DNA from: Shewanella ulleungensis
Lineage (GTDB): Bacteria; Pseudomonadota; Gammaproteobacteria; Enterobacterales; Shewanellaceae
NCBI RefSeq assembly: GCF_014648315.1
Contig: NZ_BMQW01000002.1
Span: 496,001 to 560,000, forward strand
Direction: 5' to 3'
DNA: 64,000 bases
Shown: piece after piece, positions 49,383-59,421 of the stretch
Position numbering within the stretch: the stretch's first letter is position 1
Layout: each line of letters opens with the position of its first letter
Program-made: the position numbers and the translations under genes
The notes under the pieces: model-generated
Seen by the model: only the letters and a program-made list of their open reading frames with translations
What the model was told of the DNA's origin: nothing
Databases searched by the model: none

Positions 49383-51161
49383 ATGAGCAAGCCATTAGCA
49401 CTAACCGATGTTGTCCTACGTGACGCCCATCAATCAATACTTGCAACGCGGTTACGTATCGACGATATGCTGCCCATTGCACCGTTATTAGACAAAGTCG
49501 GATTTTGGTCTCTTGAGTCATGGGGCGGAGCCACATTTGACTCTTGTATTCGCTATCTTGGCGAAGATCCGTGGGACCGTATCCGTGAATTAAAGAAAGC
49601 CATGCCTAATACGCCGCAGCAAATGCTATTGCGTGGGCAAAACTTACTCGGTTACCGTCATTATGCCGACGATGTCGTGACGCGCTTTGTAGAGCGTGCT
49701 CATACCAATGGTGTTGATGTGTTTCGTATTTTTGATGCGATGAATGATGTGCGTAACCTTGAAACTGCAGTTAAGGCGGTTAAAAACGTTGGTGGGCATG
49801 CGCAAGGTACAATTTCATTTACCACAAGCCCTGTACACACCATTGACACCTGGGTTGACATGGCTAAGCGTTTAGAAGACATGGGCGCAGATTCTTTATG
49901 TATTAAAGATATGGCGGGTTTGCTTAAGCCAATGCAGGCTTATGAGCTTATTAGTCGTTTAAAATCTCAAACAGACTTAATGATCTCAATGCATTGCCAT
50001 GCGACCACAGGCTTAAGTACAGCAACCTATCAAAAGGCTATTGAAGCAGGAGTTGATGTACTTGATACCGCGATCTCTTCAATGAGCCAAACTTATGGTC
50101 ACAGTGCTACAGAAACACTTGTTGCTATGGTAGAAGACACCGACAGAGCCACTGGTTACGACATGGTGCTGTTAGAAGAAATTGCAGCATATTTTCGTGA
50201 AGTACGTAAAAAATATGTGCGTTTTGAAGGCGCGTTAAAAGGCATTGATTCACGTATTTTACGTGCTCAAGTTCCTGGCGGCATGCTAACCAATATGGAA
50301 AACCAATTAAAAGAGCAGGGCGCAGCAGACAAAATGGATGCAGTGCTTGAGGAGATACCTCGGGTACGTGAAGATCTAGGCTTCTTGCCATTAGTGACAC
50401 CGACCTCGCAAATTGTTGGCTCACAATCAGTGATTAATGTATTGATGGGCGAGCGCTACAAATCCATGACTAAAGAGACTGAAGGCGTACTAAAAGGCGA
50501 ATACGGTGCTACTCCTGCGCCAGTTAATGCCAAATTACAAGCTCGTGTTTTAAAAGGCGAACAACCGATTACTTGCCGTCCGGCAGATTTGATTGAACCA
50601 GAACTTGATAAATTACGTGTAGAACTTGCACAAGCTGCAGAAGAACAAGGTTTTAGTTTAGCGGCTGAGTTAGATGACGATGTAATGACTTACGCGCTGT
50701 TTAATCAAATTGGTCTTAAGTTTCTTAAAAATCGTGGCAATCCTGATGCATTTGAACCCGTACCCAGTGCAGATGATTTACAGGTTAGTGCTGATAAAGG
50801 CCCGCAAACTTACACCGTTAATGTTGATGGTCAAAGCTTTGTCGTTGAAGTCAGCGAAGGCGGTGATATTAGTCATATTGCGCCAACATCAGCGGCTCCT
50901 GCTGTTAGCGCACCCGCTCAAGCTGCCCCAGCACCTGCTGGTGACGTTAAATGCACTATGTCTGCGCCTCTCTCAGGCAATATCTTTAAAGTGCTTGTAA
51001 GTACTGGCCAAGCGGTTAAAGCCGGCGAAGTGTTAATTATTTTAGAGGCCATGAAAATGGAAACCGAAATTCGTGCACCACAAGACGGTGTAATTGCTAA
51101 CCTTGCTGTAAAGCAAGGTGACAGTGTGACAGTCGGTTCAGCATTACTTGCATTAGCATAA
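49383..51161 (+). CDS. oadA: Oxaloacetate decarboxylase, alpha subunit (biotin carboxyltransferase)
   Basis: Transfers the carboxyl group of oxaloacetate to its own biotin. The 592-residue protein has the N-terminal carboxyltransferase barrel ([48 protein letters not shown] motif), a conserved PYC_OADA middle domain, an Ala/Pro linker (about residues 500-520), and a C-terminal biotinyl domain with the biotin lysine in [12 protein letters not shown]. It is placed 13 bases after oadG and 9 before oadB. Confidence 0.97.
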   Translation: MSKPLALTDVVLRDAHQSILATRLRIDDMLPIAPLLDKVGFWSLESWGGATFDSCIRYLGEDPWDRIRELKKAMPNTPQQMLLRGQNLLGYRHYADDVVTRFVERAHTNGVDVFRIFDAMNDVRNLETAVKAVKNVGGHAQGTISFTTSPVHTIDTWVDMAKRLEDMGADSLCIKDMAGLLKPMQAYELISRLKSQTDLMISMHCHATTGLSTATYQKAIEAGVDVLDTAISSMSQTYGHSATETLVAMVEDTDRATGYDMVLLEEIAAYFREVRKKYVRFEGALKGIDSRILRAQVPGGMLTNMENQLKEQGAADKMDAVLEEIPRVREDLGFLPLVTPTSQIVGSQSVINVLMGERYKSMTKETEGVLKGEYGATPAPVNAKLQARVLKGEQPITCRPADLIEPELDKLRVELAQAAEEQGFSLAAELDDDVMTYALFNQIGLKFLKNRGNPDAFEPVPSADDLQVSADKGPQTYTVNVDGQSFVVEVSEGGDISHIAPTSAAPAVSAPAQAAPAPAGDVKCTMSAPLSGNIFKVLVSTGQAVKAGEVLIILEAMKMETEIRAPQDGVIANLAVKQGDSVTVGSALLALA

Positions 51162-51170
51162 GAGGTCAAA

Positions 51171-52301
51171 ATGGAAGGATTAATGGCCTTTTGGGCTGAA
51201 ACGGGTGTAGCCAATTTTTCTGGCGGCCAATTATTGATGATGGCAGTAGGGTGTTTATTATTATTTTTAGCTATTGCTAAAGGTTTTGAACCGCTTTTAC
51301 TATTGCCTATCGGTTTTGGTGCTATTTTGGCCAACATCCCTAATGCAGGATTTACTGACGAAGGCGGGTTACTGTACTTTGCTTATCATGTCGGGATTGA
51401 GACGGGAGTATTTCCGCTGCTGATTTTTATGGGCGTAGGGGCATTAACAGATTTTGGTGCGCTAATAGCGAATCCAAAAACCTTGTTACTCGGCGCTGCA
51501 GCTCAGTTTGGTATTTTTGCCACTCTGCTAGGCGCAATTGCACTTAATGCCGTTCCTGGTTTTTCATTTACGATGCAAGATGCTGCCGCCATAGCAATTA
51601 TAGGCGGGGCTGATGGCCCTACCGCGATTTTCTTGGCTTCGAAGTTAGCTCCTGAGCTGTTAGGTGCTATTGCTGTTGCAGCTTACTCTTACATGGCATT
51701 GGTACCACTTATTCAGCCTCCTATCATGAGGTTGCTGACGACCAAAGCAGAGCGTGCAATCAAAATGGAGCAGTTGCGCGAAGTCAGCAAAAAGGAAAAA
51801 ATTATCTTCCCATTGATGGTACTTGGGATGACCATTCTGTTTTTACCTGCGGCGACACCACTAGTTGGTATGTTCTGTTTGGGTAATTTGATGCGTGAAT
51901 CTGGCGTGGTTGATCGTTTGTCTAAAACGGCGCAAAACGAATTGATTAACATAGTGACCATTTTTTTAGGGCTTGCAGTGGGGTCAAAGTTATCAGCCGA
52001 TCAGTTTTTACGTATCGAAACCTTAGGTATTTTAATTCTTGGCGCAGTAGCCTTTAGTATTGGAACCGCAACCGGCGTATTAATGGCTAAGTTAATGTGC
52101 AAGCTGTCAGGTGGTAAAGTTAACCCGTTGATTGGTGCCGCTGGCGTATCTGCTGTACCAATGGCTGCTCGTGTTGTGAATAAAGTGGGCTTAGAGTCTA
52201 ATGACCAAAACTTCTTACTCATGCATGCAATGGGACCAAACGTTGCTGGTGTGCTCGGTAGTGCTGTTGCTGCCGGTGTACTATTGGCTGTATTAGGTTA
52301 A
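51171..52301 (+). CDS. oadB: Oxaloacetate decarboxylase, beta subunit (sodium pump)
   Basis: An integral membrane subunit that decarboxylates carboxybiotin and exports sodium ions. The 376-residue protein is hydrophobic with about ten membrane segments, and has the ion-binding [18 protein letters not shown] in the first half and [20 protein letters not shown] in the second, containing the conserved aspartate and serine/asparagine positions. The operon suits a marine, sodium-using organism that ferments or handles citrate/oxaloacetate anaerobically. Confidence 0.97.
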   Translation: MEGLMAFWAETGVANFSGGQLLMMAVGCLLLFLAIAKGFEPLLLLPIGFGAILANIPNAGFTDEGGLLYFAYHVGIETGVFPLLIFMGVGALTDFGALIANPKTLLLGAAAQFGIFATLLGAIALNAVPGFSFTMQDAAAIAIIGGADGPTAIFLASKLAPELLGAIAVAAYSYMALVPLIQPPIMRLLTTKAERAIKMEQLREVSKKEKIIFPLMVLGMTILFLPAATPLVGMFCLGNLMRESGVVDRLSKTAQNELINIVTIFLGLAVGSKLSADQFLRIETLGILILGAVAFSIGTATGVLMAKLMCKLSGGKVNPLIGAAGVSAVPMAARVVNKVGLESNDQNFLLMHAMGPNVAGVLGSAVAAGVLLAVLG

Positions 52302-52328
52302 ACATTGACTGTCAGTTTTATCAGATAC

Positions 52329-52352
52329 AAGCCAGTGCAATTGCGCTGGCTT
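52329..52352 (+). terminator. Intrinsic terminator of oadGAB
   Basis: A 10-bp stem with one G-U pair (AAGCCAGTGC / GCGCTGGCTT), an AATT loop and a TTTTATT tail, 27 bases past the oadB stop. Confidence 0.85.
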
Positions 52353-52472
52353 TTTTATTCCTACCTCTTTTGGAACATATTGGTGCATTAGATTTGTATT
52401 GTTGCACTGCTATGGCATTACGCTTATCACTCCGGAAATAGCAATTACTTATTTATCAGCAACTTAAACAGT

Positions 52473-52488
52473 TGGCACGAATGATGAA
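52473..52488 (+). promoter_or_regulatory. Sigma-54-type promoter candidate for the nrt-like operon
   Basis: TTGGCACGAATGATGAA has a perfect -24 element (TGGCACG). At the right distance a -12 element reads ATGAA instead of TTGCA, so the key C is replaced by A. Nitrogen genes are often sigma-54 dependent, which fits, but the weak -12 box makes this tentative. Confidence 0.4.
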
Positions 52489-52587
52489 TATTATTTCTTA
52501 CACTATTAATCAACTATTTTTTAGTCGTTAAGTTAACAAATGGTACTTAACTAACTGAAATATATAGTGTACTAAATTTAATTTTAG

Positions 52588-52637
52588 CAAAGGCGCTATC
52601 GAGATATTCCTTTATGGATATCCGAGGCGCTTTTTTT
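52588..52637 (+). terminator. Leader terminator/attenuator hairpin upstream of nrtA-like gene
   Basis: A long interrupted stem: outer arms AAAGGCGC / GCGCTTTT, a middle TCG / CGA pair, and an inner GATATTCC / GGATATC stem with one bulge, ending in seven T. It ends 31 bases before the ATG of the nrtA-like gene and 236 bases past the oadB terminator, so it cannot serve oadB. A terminator in a 5' leader suggests regulated read-through, as in Nas/ANTAR-controlled nitrate operons. Confidence 0.6.
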
Positions 52638-52668
52638 ATGGGCCATTTTCATTCAATGGGGAATTAAC

Positions 52669-54057
52669 ATGAATTGGACAGCAACGTTAGCGCAGCAAAT
52701 TATTAGACCGTTATTACTTGGGATGAGTATTGGGGCAAGCATATGCATTTCCCCTGCTTTAGCTGAAGTCGGCTATCCAGAGAAAGAAGAACTTAAATTT
52801 GGCTTTATTAAATTAACTGATATGGCTCCCATCGCGATTGCGTACGAAAAAGGCTATTTCGAAGAAGAAGGTTTGTATGTCAGCATTGAAGCACAAGCGA
52901 ACTGGAAAGTATTACTTGATGGCGTAATTGATGGCCGTCTTGACGGTGCGCATATGCTCGCGGGACAACCCATTGCAGCAACGATAGGTTACGGTACCAA
53001 AGCGCATATTATTACTCCTTTTTCAATGGACCTTAATGGCAATGCGATTACGGTATCAAATGACGTTTGGGCCAAAATGAAACCACATATTGCTAAACAG
53101 GCAGATGGTTTTCCTGTTCATCCCATTAAAGCCGACTCACTTAAACCGGTAGTAGATGAGTTTAAAGCAGCAGGTAAACCTTTTAATATGGGGATGGTAT
53201 TTCCGGTTTCGACTCATAATTATGAACTGCGTTATTGGTTAGCCGCTGGTGGTATCCATCCTGGATTTTACGCACCGCATAAAGGTGATACTTCAGGGCA
53301 GATTGATGCACAAGCATTACTGTCGGTAACACCTCCACCGCAAATGCCTTCAACACTTGAAGCGGGCACAATTAATGGTTATTGCGTTGGAGAACCTTGG
53401 AATCAACAAGCGGTATTTAAAGGTATTGGTGTACCTGTCGTCACCGATTATGAAATTTGGAAAGATAACCCTGAAAAAGTATTTGGTATCACAGCTGAGT
53501 TTGCCGAAAAATATCCCAATACCACCATACGCCTTACTCGTGCGCTCATCCGTGCGGCTAAATGGTTAGATGACAACAATAATGGTAATCGACCTGAAGC
53601 GGTTAAAATATTGTCGCAATCTAATTACGTTGGTGCAGATTACGAAGTTATAGCTAACAGTATGACAGGCACCTTTGAATATGAAAAAGGTGATAAACGT
53701 GCCGTGCCAGATTTCAATGTGTTTTTTAGACACAATGCAACTTACCCATACTACTCAGATGCCATTTGGTACTTAACGCAGATGCGTCGTTGGGGACAAA
53801 TTGAACAAGATCAGTCTGATGAATGGTACAAAGATGTTGCTGCTAAAGTATACCGCCCAGATATTTATGCTAAAGCTGCACAATCGTTAATTGACGATAA
53901 ATTAATTCCTGCCACTGCGTTTCCAGACTTCAGTAAAGAAACTGGCTTCAAGGCTCCACAAACTCACTTTATCGATAATTTAACCTATGACGGTAATCAG
54001 CCTAATGCTTATATCAATTCATTTGTAATTGGCTTAAAGCAAGGCGACAAATTGTAA
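52669..54057 (+). CDS. nrtA: NrtA/CmpA-like substrate-binding protein of an ABC transporter (probably nitrate)
   Basis: A 462-residue periplasmic binding protein. It has a signal peptide (core [18 protein letters not shown]), then family motifs [81 protein letters not shown] and a helical C-terminal half. These match the NrtA/CmpA group, which binds nitrate/nitrite or bicarbonate. Nitrate is more likely in a heterotroph, but no nitrate reductase gene is adjacent, so the substrate is inferred. It is the first gene of a four-gene operon. Confidence 0.85.
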   Translation: MNWTATLAQQIIRPLLLGMSIGASICISPALAEVGYPEKEELKFGFIKLTDMAPIAIAYEKGYFEEEGLYVSIEAQANWKVLLDGVIDGRLDGAHMLAGQPIAATIGYGTKAHIITPFSMDLNGNAITVSNDVWAKMKPHIAKQADGFPVHPIKADSLKPVVDEFKAAGKPFNMGMVFPVSTHNYELRYWLAAGGIHPGFYAPHKGDTSGQIDAQALLSVTPPPQMPSTLEAGTINGYCVGEPWNQQAVFKGIGVPVVTDYEIWKDNPEKVFGITAEFAEKYPNTTIRLTRALIRAAKWLDDNNNGNRPEAVKILSQSNYVGADYEVIANSMTGTFEYEKGDKRAVPDFNVFFRHNATYPYYSDAIWYLTQMRRWGQIEQDQSDEWYKDVAAKVYRPDIYAKAAQSLIDDKLIPATAFPDFSKETGFKAPQTHFIDNLTYDGNQPNAYINSFVIGLKQGDKL

Positions 54058-54076
54058 CCTCTAAAAGGAGTCTAAG

Positions 54077-55060
54077 ATGAATAGTCTTACATCGATTGCC
54101 TCTAACCGTCTGATTGAACAAGGTCGAAAGGCTGCCGTAATGCTAAAAATAACTGAACTTAGTAAATTGATTTTATTACCGTTTATAGGTATTGCTATAT
54201 TTTTAGTTATGTGGACGGTCACTGCTAATAGTATTGAAACGTCGCTAGGTAAGTTTCCTGGCCCTGTGGCTGTGGTTGAACAATTTGAAAATTTGTACTC
54301 AGAACACGTGGCAGAGCGTGAGAAAGCACAAGCTTTTTATCAGCGACAAGATGAGCGTAATGCAGCGCGTACCGCCAACGATCCTAACTATGTCGCTAAG
54401 ATCCGTGGTTACACGGGAAAAGAAACGTTTTGGGACCAAATTATAACCAGTTTGATCACTGTGATGAGTGGTTTTTTATTGGCAGCAATTATCGCGATTC
54501 CATTGGGGATTTGGATGGGGCTGAGTCGCAGTTTACAGGCGGCCATTAATCCCATTATTCAGATATTTAAGCCGGTATCACCTTTAGCGTGGTTGCCGTT
54601 GGTCACCATGGTCGTTAGTGCAGTGTATGTATCACCGGACCCTATAGTGTCAAAATCGTTTATTAATTCAATGTTAACCGTCACGCTTTGTAGTGTTTGG
54701 CCAATGATTATTAATACCGCGATAGGGGTGTCGAGTATCGACAGTGACTTAATTAATGTCAGTAAGGTTTTACGATTATCAGCCATAACACATGTACAAA
54801 AAATTGTGCTGCCGGCATCAATCCCCATGATTTTTACCGGAATGCGGTTATCGCTAGGGGTTGCGTGGATGGTGTTAATCGCTGCTGAAATGCTAGCGCA
54901 AAATCCAGGTTTGGGTAAATTTGTCTGGGATGAGTTTCAAAATGGCAGTTCCGATTCACTTGCTCGCATAATGGCTGCAGTCGTAGTAATTGGTTTTATT
55001 GGCTTTTTATTAGACCGGGGCATTCTTGCTTTACAGCATTGGGTATCTTGGGATAAGTGA
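54077..55060 (+). CDS. nrtB: NrtB-like ABC transporter permease
   Basis: A 327-residue inner-membrane permease. The first transmembrane helix lies at about 29-48. A polar periplasmic stretch follows (about 50-115), longer than in taurine-type permeases and typical of NrtB. Then come five helices containing the ATPase-contact loop region LRLSAITHVQKIVLPASIPM and GMRLSLGVAWMVLIAAEML. It starts 19 bases after the binding-protein gene with AAGGAG before the ATG, and ends 10 bases before the ATPase gene. Confidence 0.88.
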   Translation: MNSLTSIASNRLIEQGRKAAVMLKITELSKLILLPFIGIAIFLVMWTVTANSIETSLGKFPGPVAVVEQFENLYSEHVAEREKAQAFYQRQDERNAARTANDPNYVAKIRGYTGKETFWDQIITSLITVMSGFLLAAIIAIPLGIWMGLSRSLQAAINPIIQIFKPVSPLAWLPLVTMVVSAVYVSPDPIVSKSFINSMLTVTLCSVWPMIINTAIGVSSIDSDLINVSKVLRLSAITHVQKIVLPASIPMIFTGMRLSLGVAWMVLIAAEMLAQNPGLGKFVWDEFQNGSSDSLARIMAAVVVIGFIGFLLDRGILALQHWVSWDK

Positions 55061-55070
55061 GGGTAGCAGC

Positions 55071-55943
55071 ATGAGTTCATTTTTAGAGATCAGTGGCGTT
55101 GATATGGTTTTCCCAACGCCTAAAGGGTCATTTACTGCCCTAAAAGATGTCAATTTAAAGATTAATAAAGGCGAGTTTATATCATTAATTGGCCACTCTG
55201 GTTGTGGTAAATCAACTGTGTTAAACATTGTCGCAGGTTTGTATCAAGCGAGCTCTGGTGGGGTCATTTTGAAAAGTGCCGAGGTTAAGGAGCCTGGGCC
55301 TGAAAGGGCTGTAGTGTTTCAAAATCATTCATTACTGCCTTGGTTAAGCGCCTATCAAAATGTAGAGCTTGCTGTAAAACAAGTATTTTCCGGCAAAATG
55401 AATAAGACAGAAATGAAACAGTGGATTGAACACAACCTGCAATTAGTTCATATGGATCACGCCATGCATAAACGTCCTGGAGAAATTTCAGGTGGAATGA
55501 AACAACGAGTCGGTATTGCGCGGGCTCTGGCCATGCAACCCGAAGTCTTGTTAATGGATGAACCCTTTGGTGCTCTGGATGCGCTTACTCGCGCGCACAT
55601 GCAAGACTCATTAATGGAAATTCAAAGCCAATTAAATAACACAGTGATTATGATTACCCACGATGTTGACGAAGCTGTGTTGTTGTCAGACAAGATTGTC
55701 ATGATGACCAATGGGCCAGAAGCGACTGTAGGTGACATTTTGCAAGTCGGTCTTGAACGCCCCAGAAATCGTTTAGCCTTAGCTCAAGATGCAGAGTACA
55801 ACAGGCTTCGTTCTGAAGTACTTAAATTTTTGTATGAAAAACAACGTAAAGTTGAATCTTTAACACAAAATAAACAAGCATCTAAAATGCAGGATATGTC
55901 ACAACAAGAAAGCAACGAAGCTGTTAAATTTAGCAACAGTTAA
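55071..55943 (+). CDS. NrtC/NrtD-like ABC transporter ATP-binding protein
   Basis: A 290-residue ATPase of the importer. Walker A is GHSGCGKST (about residues 42-50), the Q-loop FQNHSLLPWLSAYQNVELAV, signature SGGMKQRVGIARALAMQPEV, Walker B LLMDEPFGALDALTR, and H-loop MITHDVDEAVLLSD. A Gln/Ser-rich tail of about 30 residues is extra. An upstream in-frame start at 55026 would overlap the permease; the ATG at 55071 has GAGGG upstream and begins the domain normally. Only one ATPase is present, so it presumably acts as a homodimer, and there is no NrtC-type fused binding domain. Confidence 0.88.
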   Translation: MSSFLEISGVDMVFPTPKGSFTALKDVNLKINKGEFISLIGHSGCGKSTVLNIVAGLYQASSGGVILKSAEVKEPGPERAVVFQNHSLLPWLSAYQNVELAVKQVFSGKMNKTEMKQWIEHNLQLVHMDHAMHKRPGEISGGMKQRVGIARALAMQPEVLLMDEPFGALDALTRAHMQDSLMEIQSQLNNTVIMITHDVDEAVLLSDKIVMMTNGPEATVGDILQVGLERPRNRLALAQDAEYNRLRSEVLKFLYEKQRKVESLTQNKQASKMQDMSQQESNEAVKFSNS

Positions 55944-56005
55944 CGTGCTGGTCGTGCTTTTACGCTTTAACGCGTGTAAATAACTCAAAAAATAAGGGAT
56001 GTAAG

Positions 56006-57277
56006 ATGAATAAAAAACTGCTTGTTAATCAAGTTGCGGGTAAGCTTTGCCTAAATTCTGCCAAGACTAAAAAAATGGTCTTATCGACGTTAACCTGTTC
56101 GTTATTATTAGCGATGGGAAACGCAACGGCAGCAGACACTTCGGTCTCGTCAATCGCTGATGCGGTTACTCAAGGTAGCGCGAATGTTGATTTAAATTTA
56201 CGCTACGAATCAGTTGATCAAGAAAATGCATTAAAAGATGCTGATGCGCTGACTTTACGCACTCGTTTAACCTTAGCTACTGCAGAATATAACGGATTTA
56301 CTGCGTTGGTTGAGTTTGAAGATTCACGCAGTGTTGCCGGTGTCAATGATTACAATGACGCAATTGGTAACAATGCTGACTACTCAGTTATTGCAGACCC
56401 TGAAACGACTGAGTTAGATCAGGCTTTTTTACAGTATAAGTATGATGGTTTTACTGCTAAAGCCGGACGTCAAGTGATTGCGATTGATAATCAACGTTTC
56501 ATTGGTCATGTTGGCTGGCGTCAAGATCGCCAAACATTTGATGCTGTGACCATGCAATATGCAGTAGATGATTTAACATTAGATTATGGCTATTTATATA
56601 AACGTAATCGTATTTTTGCTGAAGTCAAAGACATCGATGCGAAAGACCACATTATTAATGCTTCTTATAATCTAGGTTTAGGTAAATTAAGTGCCTACGG
56701 TTATTTACTCGAAGAAGACACTAACGTAGATAATGGTGTTGATACTTATGGTATTCGTTTTGCTGGTGCTAAAGATATCGACAAAATTAAACTACTTTAT
56801 GCTTTAGAATATGCCACTCAAGATGCAGATACCGCCACAACATCTTATTCAGCAGATTATATGCTAGGCGAAATTGGAGTCGGATTTAGTGGCTTAACCG
56901 TCAAGCTAGGCTACGAAGTGCTAGGGTCTGATGACGGCGCTTACGGTTTTGCTACACCATTAGCCACGTTACATGCATTTAATGGTTGGTCTGATCAATT
57001 TTTAGCAACACCTGCGCAAGGCTTAGTTGATACTTACGTGTCTATCGGTGGCAGTGTCGTTGGCGGAAGCTGGGCATTGATGTATCACGACTTTACCGCT
57101 GATGAGTCTAGTACAGCAGTAGATGATTTAGGTGATGAAATTGATGCAGTATTTACGCTACCTATTGATAAAAACTACACCATAGGTGTGAAATACGCCG
57201 TCTATTCAGCTGGCGATAATGGATCGGGCAAAGTTGATACTGACAAAGTATGGCTTTGGGCAAATGCTAAATTTTAA
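56006..57277 (+). CDS. Outer-membrane porin, alginate-export-like family
   Basis: A 423-residue beta-barrel protein. A long basic N-region precedes the signal core (LSTLTCSLLLAMGNATA-ADT); a second ATG at codon 24 would give a shorter signal. The mature part is rich in alternating polar/aromatic strands: VDLNLRYESVDQ, LTLRTRLTLATAEY, DQAFLQYKYDGFTAKAGRQV, VGWRQDRQTFDAVT. It ends in phenylalanine (WLWANAKF), as outer-membrane barrels do. The RQ..IDNQRF.G.VGWRQ..QTFD pattern is that of the alginate-export porin family. Directly after the ABC genes, it probably gives the ABC substrate a route through the outer membrane. Confidence 0.82.
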   Translation: MNKKLLVNQVAGKLCLNSAKTKKMVLSTLTCSLLLAMGNATAADTSVSSIADAVTQGSANVDLNLRYESVDQENALKDADALTLRTRLTLATAEYNGFTALVEFEDSRSVAGVNDYNDAIGNNADYSVIADPETTELDQAFLQYKYDGFTAKAGRQVIAIDNQRFIGHVGWRQDRQTFDAVTMQYAVDDLTLDYGYLYKRNRIFAEVKDIDAKDHIINASYNLGLGKLSAYGYLLEEDTNVDNGVDTYGIRFAGAKDIDKIKLLYALEYATQDADTATTSYSADYMLGEIGVGFSGLTVKLGYEVLGSDDGAYGFATPLATLHAFNGWSDQFLATPAQGLVDTYVSIGGSVVGGSWALMYHDFTADESSTAVDDLGDEIDAVFTLPIDKNYTIGVKYAVYSAGDNGSGKVDTDKVWLWANAKF

Positions 57278-57291
57278 TTTGGTTTAACAAT

Positions 57292-57325
57292 AAAAAAGCG
57301 AGTATCAACTGATACTCGCTTTTTT
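57292..57325. terminator. Bidirectional terminator between the porin and symporter genes
   Basis: A 15-bp stem (AAAAAAGCGAGTATC / GATACTCGCTTTTTT) with an AACT loop, between two convergent genes. Confidence 0.88.
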
Positions 57326-57357
57326 ATTGCATTTTTCGCTTTATTGTTCAGTCATTG

Positions 57358-58608
57358 TTATGACGCGACTTGCTGCTGAGGTTGTTCGTCTGCATAAAAC
57401 TGCTCAATATCCAACTGACCTTCACTTTTACCAATAACTACCGCCGTCATCATGTCACCCGTGACATTAGTGGCAGTGCGGATCATATCAATAATACGGT
57501 CAATGGCTGCGATAAAGGCAATACCTTCAAGTGGTAAACCAATTACGCCTAATGTCACTGTTAACATCACCATTGCGCTTCCAGGAACCCCTGCAGTACC
57601 AACTGAAGCAACCGTTGCAGTCACAGCAATGAGCATGTAATCGGTCATATCAAGTGGAATGCCATAAATTTGCGCAATAAAAATCGCTGCAATTGCAGGG
57701 TAAATTCCGCCACACCCGTCCATGTTCATGGTTGCACCTAGTGGTAGTACAAACGCGCTATAGCGTTTAGAGACTCCCATTGCTTCAGTGCAGCGTGTGC
57801 TAGCTGGTAGAGTCCCAAAACTTGATGCTGTACTAAATGCCACCACTTGGGCTGGCATGGCTTTGCGGAAAAACTGAATAGGACTTAACCCTGCCACAAA
57901 CTTAACGAGGCCACCGTAAACAAAAATAATGTGGATAAGCGCAGCAATATAAATCGCCATAATGAACTTACCTAATGGTAAGAGCGTGCTTAAGCCATAT
58001 TCACCAACAACCCAAGCCATCAAACCAAATACGCCGATAGGGGTTAATTTAAGTACCATGCGAGTCAACTGGAACATCACTTCAGCACCCGCTTCCATGA
58101 TATTTTTAAGAGGAACCGCTTTTTCGCCCACAGCATTAATCGCAATACCCACTAAAGCGGCAAATACAATAATTTGTAATACATTACCGTCAGCCAATGA
58201 AGCAAATGGATTAACTGGGATCATGTTTAACAATACTTGCGCAAACCCAGGAATATCGCGCTCACGCACTTCTGAAGTTGCCAGTGCGAGGTTACCGCCC
58301 ATATCTATTAGGCTACCAATGGTGAGGCCAATAAACGAGGCAATTGTGCCGGTAAACATAAACATCGCTAAGGTTTTAAAGCTTAAACGTTTTAAATTTC
58401 CTTGCGAACCTAAAGAGGTAATACTGACCACAATGGCACAAAACACCAGTGGTGCGACCAACATTTTGATGGCACTAATAAATAAATCACCAAGTGGTTT
58501 AAGGATGATCGCCGATTCACCTAAACCAACACCAGTGAGGGTACCCAATACAAAACCAGCAATAACTTTTTGCCAAAAAGGAATACGATTGAGCGTTTGC
58601 AGTATCAT
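57358..58608 (-). CDS. Dicarboxylate/amino acid:cation symporter (DAACS family)
   Basis: A 416-residue inner-membrane secondary transporter for C4-dicarboxylates or acidic amino acids. It has the serine-rich hairpin FSTASSFGTLPASTRC, the NMDGCGG motif (usual form NMDGT), a second hairpin VASVGTAGVPGSAMVMLT, and AIDRIIDMIRTATNVTGDM, with the substrate-binding Asp/Arg/Thr/Asn pattern. The first half has six hydrophobic segments. Glutamate, aspartate or a dicarboxylate cannot be told apart by eye. It is a single gene. Confidence 0.93.
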   Translation of the reverse strand: MILQTLNRIPFWQKVIAGFVLGTLTGVGLGESAIILKPLGDLFISAIKMLVAPLVFCAIVVSITSLGSQGNLKRLSFKTLAMFMFTGTIASFIGLTIGSLIDMGGNLALATSEVRERDIPGFAQVLLNMIPVNPFASLADGNVLQIIVFAALVGIAINAVGEKAVPLKNIMEAGAEVMFQLTRMVLKLTPIGVFGLMAWVVGEYGLSTLLPLGKFIMAIYIAALIHIIFVYGGLVKFVAGLSPIQFFRKAMPAQVVAFSTASSFGTLPASTRCTEAMGVSKRYSAFVLPLGATMNMDGCGGIYPAIAAIFIAQIYGIPLDMTDYMLIAVTATVASVGTAGVPGSAMVMLTVTLGVIGLPLEGIAFIAAIDRIIDMIRTATNVTGDMMTAVVIGKSEGQLDIEQFYADEQPQQQVAS

Positions 58609-58919
58609 GTAAATTCCAAGTGTAACCCCATAATGTTATACCAAACGGTTAGCATTCAGATGGGTTATATAGGGGCTAGGCGTTTTAAAACGTCCAGTAA
58701 TCCCGCATAAGGTTAATAATTATTAATTGCATTGTATGAACTGAACTCATGGCAGACAACGTTATTTTGTTATAACTTATAAGAATAAGTGGGTTTGTTA
58801 TTATAACTTTAATTTTTTTACTGTTTTTTAACCTATTTGAATAACAAAAACGATTTTTGTGGGTCGAAAATATGGCTCGCTAACTCATAACCTCTTTGTA
58901 CGAGACAATAATATAAATC
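58609..58919. other. Divergent intergenic region between symporter and yqaA-like gene
   Basis: Contains a 12-bp perfect palindrome CGTTTTAAAACG at 58681-58692, about 75 bases upstream of the symporter start, which could be an operator. The rest is AT-rich with no recognised element. Confidence 0.4.
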
Positions 58920-59339
58920 ATGACAAGTTTGTGGATAATGTTCTCAGGTGCTTTTTTAGCAGCCACCTTATTACCGGGCGGCTCCGAAGTGTTGCTGGTG
59001 GCATTACTCAATGATGTGCCAGTAATGTGGCCAGAGTTGTTAGTGGTGGCAACGTTAGGCAATACCTTAGGAGCCATAACCAGTTATGGCTTAGGACGTG
59101 TTGGCCGATTGGCTAAAAATCCGCAAGACCTTCATAGCAAGTCTCATCAGACCGCCTTAATGTGGGTTGAGCGTTACGGTATTTGGGCTTTGCTACTATC
59201 CTGGTTACCAATTATAGGTGATGTGTTATGTGTTCTCGCGGGCTGGTTAAAGTGGCCGCTGATGGCATCAACATTACTGATATTTATTGGAAAAATATTA
59301 CGTTACAGTGTGATTGTTTTCATCTTTATGTCGGTATGA
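58920..59339 (+). CDS. YqaA-like small membrane protein (DedA/VTT-related)
   Basis: A 139-residue membrane protein with three or four hydrophobic segments. Features are FSGAFLAATLLPGGSEVLL near the N-terminus, LGNTLGAITSYGLGR, and GIWALLLSWLPIIGDVLCVL in the second half. The conserved proline/glycine/glutamate and re-entrant hairpins are those of the YqaA branch of the DedA family, whose members are linked to lipid scrambling or membrane homeostasis. Its function here is unknown. Confidence 0.88.
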   Translation: MTSLWIMFSGAFLAATLLPGGSEVLLVALLNDVPVMWPELLVVATLGNTLGAITSYGLGRVGRLAKNPQDLHSKSHQTALMWVERYGIWALLLSWLPIIGDVLCVLAGWLKWPLMASTLLIFIGKILRYSVIVFIFMSV

Positions 59340-59421
59340 CAATATAATTATCGAATTAATAGGCTAATGCATAACAAGTCCGTTGTGCGTTAGACGCTTT
59401 GCTAAAAGGAAGGACTCGATT

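Larger units (their letters stand above)
52302..52668. other. Intergenic and leader region of the nrt-like operon
   Basis: Holds the oadB terminator, a sigma-54-like promoter, and a probable transcribed leader with a small hairpin (52527-52551, GTTAAGT / ACTTAAC) followed by a large terminator-like hairpin (52588-52637), all before the first gene of the ABC operon. Confidence 0.6.

Noticed and set aside
52588..52637. Second terminator of oadGAB
   Set aside because: A good terminator already lies 27 bases after oadB, and this hairpin is more than 280 bases from oadB and directly before the next gene, so a leader role is more likely.
57962..58612. A 216-codon plus-strand ORF opposite the dicarboxylate symporter gene
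   Set aside because: It lies fully antisense to a conserved transporter, has a Pro/Thr/Asn-rich composition typical of antisense translation of hydrophobic codons, and no ribosome site.
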